Made by a program: the position numbers and the translations under genes | Source: Marinovum sp. | Lineage (GTDB): Bacteria; Pseudomonadota; Alphaproteobacteria; Rhodobacterales; Rhodobacteraceae | Direction of reading: 5' to 3' | NCBI GenBank assembly: GCA_002684375.1 | Contig: NYVC01000050.1 | Coordinates: 30,091-35,385 of the forward strand | Length of the DNA stretch: 5,295 nucleotides | Shown here: in pieces, positions 1 through 5,295 of the stretch | Numbering within the stretch: the first letter of the stretch is position 1 | How the letters are laid out: each line of letters begins with the position of its first letter | Notes under the pieces: model-generated | What the model was told of the DNA's origin: nothing | Database searches by the model: none | What the model saw: only the letters and a program-made list of their open reading frames with translations

Positions 1-180
1 TGGCATCTCAGTCAGGCGCGGGCGCTGTCAGTGGTGCGCTATTTTGCCAACACACTGGATATTCCTCCCAACCGGCTTGCGGCGAACGGTTTCGGCGAAT
101 ATCAGCCGGTAAACACTGAAAATACACCTGAGGCTCGGGCGCAAAATCGGCGGATTGAATTAAAGCTTACTGAAAAATAA
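1..180 (+). CDS. OmpA/MotB-type peptidoglycan-binding protein, C-terminal fragment
   Basis: Partial gene: only the last 59 codons and the TAA stop are inside the window, in the frame that begins at base 1. The fragment is the second half of an OmpA-C domain. It carries the helix LSQARALSVVRYF (residues 3-15 of the fragment), the NRLAANGFGEYQPV strand and turn (24-37), and the closing ARAQNRRIEL signature (45-54). In this family the NRR region lies by the site that binds meso-diaminopimelate of peptidoglycan, so the protein should anchor to the cell wall in the periplasm. From memory, very similar endings occur in Rhodobacteraceae proteins annotated as peptidoglycan-binding, which have a MotB-like N-terminal membrane anchor and sit beside a MotA/ExbB-like gene. 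Neither the anchor nor that partner is visible here. The OmpA-C assignment is firm, but the exact subfamily is inferred. The gene converges on the M23 peptidase with 7 bases between the stop codons. Confidence 0.85.
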   Translation, partial: WHLSQARALSVVRYFANTLDIPPNRLAANGFGEYQPVNTENTPEARAQNRRIELKLTEK

Positions 181-191
181 CTGGTTTTCAG
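170..191. terminator. Small inverted repeat across the convergent gene ends (possible weak bidirectional terminator)
   Basis: CTGAAAA (170-176) and TTTTCAG (185-191) are perfect 7-base inverted repeats around an 8-base loop. They span the TAA of the OmpA-type gene and the TGA of the M23 gene, which is where a shared terminator would be expected. The stem has only two G-C pairs and no clean T-run follows on either strand, so it would be weak. Its position is more suggestive than its strength. Confidence 0.25.
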
Positions 192-1159
192 GGTGTAACG
201 GTCAACCGGGTCTGCCGCACTGCGAGGATACGGTTGTTGCGCCACAATGTGACGATACCGCGATAATCACCGCTGGGCCATCCCGCTTTCGGGCGGCGTT
301 TGCCAAAAGCGCGGAACAGCTGGTTTTGGGTTTTTTCGATCTGGGTTTCGTGTTCAAAACTCAAATTCCCAGGACCGATTACGCGCAGATGGATAAGATC
401 ACCTGCCTCGGCATAGAATGCATAACCATAAAGCACGAGAGCTGGATCGTAACGGCCCAGAGATGTCTGCCGCGCCGCGCCGGTTTTGACATCTGCAAAG
501 CTGGGAATTTGCGCAGAAAAGCCAACAGCAAAAAGACCTGCCGGGCTATAGGCTGGCGCCTGATACCACAGGCCATTGCCCTTTGTTCCAGAGCACGTTT
601 GGGTCTGTTCGGTCCGAAAAGGGTCTATTGTTTTGCCGTTTTTGGACACGCTCAAATGCAGATGTGGAAAATTCGAAAGGCCGCTCATGCCCACTTGACC
701 CAGTACATCGCCCGTTTGGACCATATCGCCTGGCTTTTTGCGCAATGAATTATTTTTGAGGTGGCAGTACCGGGTTTCCCATCCACCATGATGTTGCACT
801 GCAACCGCGTTGCCACATTCCTGTCCAGCGATGCTGGCGCGGTTTTGCGGGGTGACGGGGCGGTCTGGCAGGCCGTCTCTGACGGCGCGTACCCTGCCCG
901 AGGCTGCGGCGATTACGTTGACACCTTGGGTCATCTGCTGTTCTGATAGCAGGCCGATATCTGTGCCTTTATGGCCATCGCGTGATTTTAGACCACATCG
1001 ATAGTCTGTGTGTCCGTCTCCGGGATCAAGGTCGACGTAATCCTCGATATAGCAGGTTTGACCCAGCACACAGTCCAGCGGAAAGATAAGCTCAACAGGC
1101 TGCCCCGAACTTGGGCCCGCCGCAGCAAGTGCCGTCAGAAAGATCGCTTTTGCGGTCAA
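188..1159 (-). CDS. Secreted M23-family (LytM/peptidase_M23) zinc metallopeptidase
   Basis: A 323-residue protein likely to cut peptidoglycan peptide cross-links in the periplasm. Residues 1 to about 19 look like a short signal peptide: Lys4, then a hydrophobic AIFLTALAAA stretch. The LytM domain runs from about 50 to 182. It holds the full metal and catalytic set: GHKGTD (His63, Asp67), RYCHL (His133) and PHLHLS (His166, His168). Family knowledge makes His63, Asp67 and His168 the zinc ligands and His133 and His166 catalytic. An active enzyme is therefore expected, unlike EnvC/NlpD-type activators that have lost ligands. Six cysteines (30, 36, 55, 115, 132, 189) fit an oxidised periplasmic protein. 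Residues from about 190 to 323 form a second domain I cannot assign, with beta-strand-like segments. The start is a TTG whose TTGA overlaps the clpA stop. No ATG or GTG lies upstream before the in-frame stop, and no clear Shine-Dalgarno precedes it, so translation probably depends on ribosomes finishing clpA. The natural substrate is not known. Confidence 0.87.
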   Translation of the reverse strand: MTAKAIFLTALAAAGPSSGQPVELIFPLDCVLGQTCYIEDYVDLDPGDGHTDYRCGLKSRDGHKGTDIGLLSEQQMTQGVNVIAAASGRVRAVRDGLPDRPVTPQNRASIAGQECGNAVAVQHHGGWETRYCHLKNNSLRKKPGDMVQTGDVLGQVGMSGLSNFPHLHLSVSKNGKTIDPFRTEQTQTCSGTKGNGLWYQAPAYSPAGLFAVGFSAQIPSFADVKTGAARQTSLGRYDPALVLYGYAFYAEAGDLIHLRVIGPGNLSFEHETQIEKTQNQLFRAFGKRRPKAGWPSGDYRGIVTLWRNNRILAVRQTRLTVTP

Positions 1160-3477
1160 TCTGCGGTGAGCAACGGCGGTTTGTCTCCGGCGATACGCGG
1201 CTTTTGTGGCCCTTCGGTTTTCAGTTCCAGCTTACCATCTTTGACAGAAACTTTCACAAAACCGCCTTTTGTCAGCTTGCCAAACAGTAACTCTTCGGCC
1301 AGCGGCTTTTTGATATGTTCCTGAATAACCCGTGCGAGGGGGCGGGCCCCCATCTTATCGTCATAGCCCTTGTCGCCCAGCCAAGCGGCGGCCGCCCGGC
1401 TGAGTTCGATGGTGACATTGCGATCCATGAGTTGGGCTTCAAGCTGCAGGACAAACTTTTCAACCACTTGCAGGATCACAGATTTCGCCAACGGTGCAAA
1501 AGAAATTACGGCGTCAAGACGGTTGCGGAATTCTGGTGTAAAGGTCCGTTCAATCGCGGCAGTATCCTCGCCTTCGCGGCGGTCGCGCCCAAATCCAATC
1601 GCGGCTTTGGCCTGCTCTGCTGCCCCAGCGTTCGACGTCATGATTAACACGACATTGCGGAAATCAACCGAGCGGCCGTTATGATCGGTGAGCGTGCCGT
1701 GATCCATCACTTGTAACAGGATATTGAACACATCGGGGTGGGCTTTTTCGATCTCGTCCAAAAGCAGCACGCAATGCGGTGTTTGATCAACGCCATCCGT
1801 TAGCAATCCGCCCTGATCAAACCCAACATAGCCCGGAGGTGCACCGATCAAGCGGCTGACGGCATGCTTTTCCATATATTCTGACATGTCAAATCGTAGG
1901 ATATTGACCCCCAGCGTATCAGCAAGCTGGTTGGCGACCTCGGTTTTGCCGACGCCCGTCGGACCTGTAAACAGGTAATTGCCAATGGGTTTTTTCGGTT
2001 CCCGCAAGCCGGCACGAGCCAGCTTGATTGCGCTTGCCAGCGCGTCGATCGCAGGATCCTGACCAAACACCACGCGCTTGAGGTTTTTTTCAAGGTCGCG
2101 CAGCACCTCGGCGTCATCCTTGTTGACGTTTTTAGGTGGTATGCGGGCAATTTTCGCTACCACATCCTCAATTTCCTTGGTGCCAATGGTCTTGCGCCGT
2201 TTGCTTTCAACCACCAAATGCTGTGCCGCGCCGGCCTCGTCGATGACGTCGATGGCTTTGTCTGGCAGTTTGCGGTCAGTGATGTAGCGCGCTGCCAGCT
2301 CAACCGCGGATTTGATCGCCTCGGCTGTATATTTGATCCGGTGATGGTCTTCGAAATACGGCTTTAGACCCTTAAGGATTTTAACTGAGTCAGCCACAGA
2401 GGGCTCGTTGACGTCGATCTTTTGAAAGCGTCGCGCCAGCGCCCTGTCTTTTTCAAAATGTTGCCGGAATTCTTTGTAAGTTGTCGAACCCATACAGCGT
2501 AACTTGCCGCCCTGTAATGCCGGTTTCAAAAGATTTGAGGCGTCCATCGCACCGCCCGAAGTTGCTCCGGCGCCGATCACAGTGTGGATTTCGTCGATAA
2601 ACAACACCGCATCGGGGTGGTCTTCCAATTCGGTGACAACCGCCTTGAGACGTTCTTCGAAATCGCCTCGATAGCGTGTCCCTGCCAAAAGAGCGCCCAG
2701 ATCAAGTGAAAAGATTGTGGTCTCAGCCAGCACTTCTGGGGTTTCTTCTGCAACAATCTTTCGCGCCAGCCCCTCTGCGATTGCGGTCTTGCCGACTCCG
2801 GGATCGCCCACAAGCAGCGGGTTGTTCTTACGGCGGCGGCAGAGCACTTGAATACAGCGTTCCACTTCGTGCGAGCGGCCGATTAACGGATCGACATCCC
2901 CCTTTTTGGATTTGGCATTCAAATCTACGCAATATTTTGACAGCGCGCTTTCTTTGGCGCCATCGCCCTCGCTTTTATTTGGGTCCTCAGTGATATCACT
3001 GGTGCCGGTGACGGTGCGCTCTTCGCCATAAGCGGGGTCCTTTGCCACACCGTGTGCGATAAAATTCACTGCGTCATATCGGGTCATTTCCTGTTCTTGC
3101 AGAAAAAAGGCCGCGTTGGATTCGCGCTCGGCAAAAATGGCCACCAGAACATTGGCGCCGGTCACTTCTGTCCGACCCGAGCTTTGCACATGGATGGCGG
3201 CGCGTTGAATGACCCGTTGGAACGCAGCGGTTGGCGCCGCCTCTGAGCCATCAATATCGGTTACAAGATTGGACAGATCGTCATCGACAAATTCGGTCAA
3301 TGTCGCCCGCAGTTCGTTGGTGTCAACGCTGCAAGCTTTGAGTACTTGCGAGGCCTCAGGTTCATCAATCAGGGCCAACAGCAGATGCTCTAATGTTGCG
3401 AATTCATGCGAACGTTCGTTGGCCAGAGCCAAAGCGGAATGGATCGCGTGTTCCAGTGTATTTGAAAATGAAGGCAC
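1156..3477 (-). CDS. clpA: ATP-dependent Clp protease ATP-binding subunit ClpA
   Basis: Hsp100 AAA+ unfoldase of 773 residues from the chosen GTG start. It unfolds proteins, including N-degron substrates delivered by ClpS, and feeds them into ClpP in the cytoplasm. Order of parts: Clp N-domain (about 1-140); a polar linker (about 146-180); AAA+ module D1 with Walker A GDPGVGKT (224-231), pore loop RYRG (268-271), Walker B VLFIDEIH (291-298) and Arg finger region ARRF (348-351); then module D2 with Walker A GPTGVGKT (505-512), pore loop GAPPGYVGF (545-553), Walker B VLLLDEIEKAH (570-580), sensor-1 TSN (614-616) and sensor-2 GARPLAR (710-716). IGFG (627-630) matches the IGL/IGF loop that docks on ClpP. 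There is no ClpB/ClpC-type middle domain. An in-frame ATG at 3528 would add 17 residues but lacks a Shine-Dalgarno. The GTG at 3477 has AGAGGAG 9 bases upstream and gives the usual PSFSNTLE family start. The stop overlaps the M23 start. clpS is not seen next to it. Confidence 0.97.
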   Translation of the reverse strand: MPSFSNTLEHAIHSALALANERSHEFATLEHLLLALIDEPEASQVLKACSVDTNELRATLTEFVDDDLSNLVTDIDGSEAAPTAAFQRVIQRAAIHVQSSGRTEVTGANVLVAIFAERESNAAFFLQEQEMTRYDAVNFIAHGVAKDPAYGEERTVTGTSDITEDPNKSEGDGAKESALSKYCVDLNAKSKKGDVDPLIGRSHEVERCIQVLCRRRKNNPLLVGDPGVGKTAIAEGLARKIVAEETPEVLAETTIFSLDLGALLAGTRYRGDFEERLKAVVTELEDHPDAVLFIDEIHTVIGAGATSGGAMDASNLLKPALQGGKLRCMGSTTYKEFRQHFEKDRALARRFQKIDVNEPSVADSVKILKGLKPYFEDHHRIKYTAEAIKSAVELAARYITDRKLPDKAIDVIDEAGAAQHLVVESKRRKTIGTKEIEDVVAKIARIPPKNVNKDDAEVLRDLEKNLKRVVFGQDPAIDALASAIKLARAGLREPKKPIGNYLFTGPTGVGKTEVANQLADTLGVNILRFDMSEYMEKHAVSRLIGAPPGYVGFDQGGLLTDGVDQTPHCVLLLDEIEKAHPDVFNILLQVMDHGTLTDHNGRSVDFRNVVLIMTSNAGAAEQAKAAIGFGRDRREGEDTAAIERTFTPEFRNRLDAVISFAPLAKSVILQVVEKFVLQLEAQLMDRNVTIELSRAAAAWLGDKGYDDKMGARPLARVIQEHIKKPLAEELLFGKLTKGGFVKVSVKDGKLELKTEGPQKPRIAGDKPPLLTAD

Positions 3478-3634
3478 TGTGAGCTGCTCCTCTGGCGTGT
3501 GATCTGTGATATCTCTTCGGTGAGACATCGATGTTAACGTGACGGTTGGCCGATCCTATCATGAGTTCAATGCAATTTACGCGCCTGAGCTCATTTATTT
3601 CTTAAAAACGACCAAATTTTTGTTTCGTATATGT
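3478..3634 (-). promoter_or_regulatory. clpA upstream region, probable promoter and leader
   Basis: A 157-base gap between the gloB stop and the clpA GTG start, clearly more AT-rich than the flanking genes over about 3560-3634. Such a gap inside a same-strand pair suggests clpA has its own promoter, perhaps in addition to read-through from gloB. I find no convincing -35/-10 pair. The best fragment is an extended -10-like TGATAGGAT on the minus strand (about 3553-3561) without a good -35. No heat-shock (sigma-32) consensus is obvious. A 10-base perfect palindrome, ACATCGATGT, lies at 3525-3534 and could be chance. No strong rho-independent terminator follows gloB. Confidence 0.35.
3487..3493 (-). 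promoter_or_regulatory. Shine-Dalgarno sequence that sets the clpA start
   Basis: Read on the minus strand, AGAGGAG ends 9 bases before the GTG at 3477-3475. It is the best ribosome-binding match noticed near any start in the window. It lies inside the alternative longer frame from the ATG at 3528, and nothing comparable precedes that ATG. This is why the shorter ClpA was chosen. Confidence 0.7.
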
Positions 3635-4402
3635 TTAAAAACCATCTTTAAGCGTTCTGATCTTGGCAAATACTTGCCAGTCTTCTGCGTGTTCCATTCC
3701 AACAGCCTTTCTTACCTCCGTCGTGTGTGACCGCAAAAACGGGTTGGTGGCAAGCTCTTCTGACAGGAGCTCGGGCACCGTTGGACGATCGGCTTGGCGG
3801 GCGACAGTTATCTTTTCACCTCTTGAGATAAGTCTCGCGTTCTCGGGTTCAATAGACAATGCAAATTTCAAATTACTGGCGGTGTATTCGTGACCAGAGT
3901 ATATCCATGTCTGCGCTGGCAGAGCGGCCAGTTTGGTCAGGCTTTCGAACATCAGTTGCGGGCTGCCTTCGAACAAGCGGCCGCAGCCCAGTGCCATCAA
4001 ACTGTCTGCGGTAAATGCAGCTTTGGCTTCGGGGAAATGTAATGCGATATGGCCAAGAGTATGTCCTGAGACATCCATAATTTCGCCGCGATAACTGCCG
4101 ATTGAAATGTAATCCCCTTCGCGAACTGCGAGATCAAGTGCGGCAAGCCGGTGTGCATCTGCCGCCGCGCCGATGACCTTTGCCGGGTGGGTTTTCAGCA
4201 AAAGGTCTAGCCCGTCGACATGATCGGCGTGGTGATGGGTCAGAAAAACATGACTGAGCGTCCAACCGCGCTGGGCCAGCGCTGTCATAACGGGGGCGGC
4301 TTCTGGCACATCGACCACCAGCGTTTCGCCGGTGTCTCCGTCATGGGCGATGTAGGCATAATTATCTGTCAAACAAGGGATCGTTAGAATTTCAAGCGGC
4401 AT
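3635..4402 (-). CDS. gloB: Hydroxyacylglutathione hydrolase (glyoxalase II)
   Basis: A complete 255-residue metallo-beta-lactamase-fold enzyme, the usual length for the family. It hydrolyses S-D-lactoylglutathione to D-lactate and glutathione, the second step of cytoplasmic methylglyoxal detoxification after GloA. The binuclear metal site is intact: THHHADH gives His56, His58, Asp60 and His61; GHTLGH gives His114; TADS gives Asp133 (bridging); SGHEYT gives His171. The substrate-side signatures GCGRLFEG (139-146) and [11 protein letters not shown] (172-182), and the C-terminal glyoxalase II domain with NPFLR (220-224), separate it from generic beta-lactamase-fold hydrolases. The ATG at 4402-4400 has a modest AAGG Shine-Dalgarno (4412-4415) 9 bases upstream. 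The gene is divergent from the methyltransferase and lies upstream of clpA on the same strand. No gloA is visible. Nothing in the protein is unusual. Confidence 0.95.
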   Translation of the reverse strand: MPLEILTIPCLTDNYAYIAHDGDTGETLVVDVPEAAPVMTALAQRGWTLSHVFLTHHHADHVDGLDLLLKTHPAKVIGAAADAHRLAALDLAVREGDYISIGSYRGEIMDVSGHTLGHIALHFPEAKAAFTADSLMALGCGRLFEGSPQLMFESLTKLAALPAQTWIYSGHEYTASNLKFALSIEPENARLISRGEKITVARQADRPTVPELLSEELATNPFLRSHTTEVRKAVGMEHAEDWQVFAKIRTLKDGF

Positions 4403-4463
4403 GGTATTTCGCCTTTGCTGCAGTCATGATAGCATATTGTTGCCGATTATGGGACCCATCGCA
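4403..4463. promoter_or_regulatory. Divergent gloB / methyltransferase promoter region
   Basis: These 61 bases separate two divergent starts and must hold the signals for both unless transcripts start inside the opposite gene. A central AT-rich stretch (about 4425-4450) could supply -10 elements for either side, for example TAGCAT on the plus strand or TATCAT/TATGCT on the minus strand. No full consensus promoter is visible. ATGGG-A-CCCAT (4449-4459) is a short inverted repeat lying just before the methyltransferase start and over its weak Shine-Dalgarno GGGA (4451-4454). Confidence 0.4.
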
Positions 4464-5204
4464 ATGCATCTTGACGTGCAGGACCTCAGAAACTTTTATT
4501 ACCGGACCGCTTTGGGTCGTTCGGTCAAGCGCATCATTGGGGTGCAAGTTCTGGAGATGTGGCCCGATACAAAGGGTCAGACTGTGGTTGGCTTTGGATT
4601 TGCGGTGCCCTTTTTGAGACCCTATCTGAAACAGGCACGTCGCGTAACCGCACTAATGCCGGGGCCGCAAGGCGTAATGCCTTGGCCAAGCAACGCGCCA
4701 AATTTGTCTGTGCTGTGCCAAGAAACGCTCTGGCCGCTGGAGACCGGGCATGTCGATCGATTGATGGTTGTGCACGGTTTGGAAACTTCGGAGCAGGCGT
4801 CGGCGCTTCTTAGTGAGTGCTGGCGGGTCTTGGGGCCAGGCGGTAAAGCCCTGTTCATTGTGCCGAATCGAACTGGATTGTGGTCGCGCAGTGATCAAAC
4901 ACCGCTTGGGTTCGGCCGACCCTACAGCCATGGTCAACTAGAGATGCAGTTGCGGTTGCATTCTTTTATGCCCGAGCGCCATGCAGCGGTTTTATACCAG
5001 CCTCCTTCCGAGCGCCGTTTTTGGATGAAGACAGCGCCAATCTGGGAGCGTGCAGGACGTTCGGTAGCGGCTGTTGTTGCTGCAGGGGTGCTCATGGTCG
5101 AGGTCAGCAAGAGAATTCAGCCGTCAAAGGGCGCGGGCGTACATGAAAAAGTAGTGGCCCCGTTACGGGTGCTGCGCCCAGTTCCCAAAACCACGGCAAC
5201 TTAA
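4464..5204 (+). CDS. Class I SAM-dependent methyltransferase-like protein, substrate unknown
   Basis: A 246-residue protein with a Rossmann-type methyltransferase layout. The SAM-binding motif I region is [16 protein letters not shown] (40-55), a GFGF variant that lacks the last glycine of GxGxG. An acidic/hydrophobic strand, [13 protein letters not shown] (97-109), corresponds to motif [20 protein letters not shown] (119-136) is the typical post-II/III loop with PGG. The C-terminal part is basic. From memory this matches a conserved Rhodobacteraceae protein annotated only as a methyltransferase; no reaction is known to me. Start choice: an ATG at 4401 opens the frame but overlaps the gloB start codon and adds 21 unlikely residues. 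An ATG at 4449 is also possible. The ATG at 4464 gives the family-like [14 protein letters not shown] start, with GGGA 9 bases upstream. The gene diverges from gloB. It may be monocistronic or the first gene of a rightward unit. Confidence 0.8.
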   Translation: MHLDVQDLRNFYYRTALGRSVKRIIGVQVLEMWPDTKGQTVVGFGFAVPFLRPYLKQARRVTALMPGPQGVMPWPSNAPNLSVLCQETLWPLETGHVDRLMVVHGLETSEQASALLSECWRVLGPGGKALFIVPNRTGLWSRSDQTPLGFGRPYSHGQLEMQLRLHSFMPERHAAVLYQPPSERRFWMKTAPIWERAGRSVAAVVAAGVLMVEVSKRIQPSKGAGVHEKVVAPLRVLRPVPKTTAT

Positions 5205-5295
5205 ACCAAAGCGATTCGGATAAAAGTTGTTCAGTCCGGTTTGTAATGCCCATATAAAAGGCCCAAAGTACTTATCCTGAACGTGTCGAATGAAC
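5205..5295 (+). promoter_or_regulatory. Intergenic right edge, possible promoter for an unseen + strand gene
   Basis: 91 bases follow the methyltransferase stop with no gene I can support. TTGTTC (5227-5232) followed after 17 bases by CATATA (5250-5255), or after 19 by TATAAA (5252-5257), is promoter-like on the plus strand. Possible starts GTG (5283) or ATG (5290) lie at the very edge without a Shine-Dalgarno, so they cannot be called. No strong terminator hairpin is visible after the methyltransferase; an AAACC/GGTTT pair is far apart and short. Confidence 0.25.

Noticed and set aside
326..748. 140-codon open frame on the + strand opposite the M23 gene
   Set aside because: It lies entirely within the M23 coding region, shows no recognisable domain and has no ribosome-binding site, while the opposite strand encodes an intact catalytic domain. 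It is a shadow frame.
1010..3502. Several + strand open frames of 60-110 codons, plus minus-strand alternative frames, across clpA
   Set aside because: All overlap the intact clpA frame, have Arg/Ser-rich or otherwise unfamiliar composition, and match no family. They are by-products of clpA codon usage.
3539..3730. 63-codon + strand frame across the gloB 3' end and the intergenic gap
   Set aside because: More than half lies antisense in the gloB end or in AT-rich DNA, with no Shine-Dalgarno and no recognisable protein features.
4401..4463. N-terminal extension of the methyltransferase ([21 protein letters not shown])
   Set aside because: It overlaps the gloB start codon, lacks a Shine-Dalgarno and is unlike the family start. 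The ATG at 4464 fits better.
4559..4937. Overlapping frames on both strands within the methyltransferase
   Set aside because: They are fully contained in the methyltransferase coding region and show no domain signature.
1..5295. Mobile element, CRISPR, toxin-antitoxin, tRNA/rRNA or riboswitch
   Set aside because: No transposase or integrase motifs, terminal inverted repeats, spaced direct repeats, small paired genes or tRNA-like clover folds were seen on reading both strands.

Overview
This looks like a piece of an alphaproteobacterial chromosome, most probably Rhodobacterales (Roseobacter/Rhodobacteraceae). That placement rests on recalled family resemblance: the start of the methyltransferase ([14 protein letters not shown]), the ClpA N-terminus (PSFSNTLEHAI) and the end of the OmpA-type protein (ARAQNRRIELKLTEK) all read like Rhodobacteraceae proteins. 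No database search was run.

Layout from left to right. (1) Positions 1-180, + strand: the last 59 codons of an OmpA/MotB-type peptidoglycan-binding protein whose start lies outside the window. (2) Positions 188-1159, - strand: a secreted M23 (LytM-type) zinc metallopeptidase with an unassigned C-terminal domain. It converges on the OmpA-type gene across a 7-base gap. (3) Positions 1156-3477, - strand: clpA, the Hsp100 AAA+ unfoldase of the ClpAP protease. Its stop codon overlaps the TTG start of the M23 gene by 4 bases, so the two are probably one transcript. (4) Positions 3478-3634: a 157-base AT-rich gap that probably holds the clpA promoter. (5) Positions 3635-4402, - strand: gloB, hydroxyacylglutathione hydrolase (glyoxalase II). 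(6) Positions 4403-4463: a 61-base divergent spacer. (7) Positions 4464-5204, + strand: a SAM-dependent methyltransferase-like protein of unknown substrate. (8) Positions 5205-5295: noncoding up to the edge, possibly the promoter region of a further + strand gene.

The genes do not form one pathway. They mix cytoplasmic proteolysis (ClpA), methylglyoxal detoxification (GloB), an unknown methyltransferase, and two cell-wall proteins (the M23 peptidase and the OmpA-type protein). Two start codons differ from the longest open frame. ClpA most likely begins at a GTG at 3477, preceded by a strong Shine-Dalgarno sequence. The methyltransferase most likely begins at 4464. I see no mobile element, CRISPR array, tRNA, rRNA or recognisable defence system. 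The window looks like ordinary core chromosome, and the findings are modest in scale.
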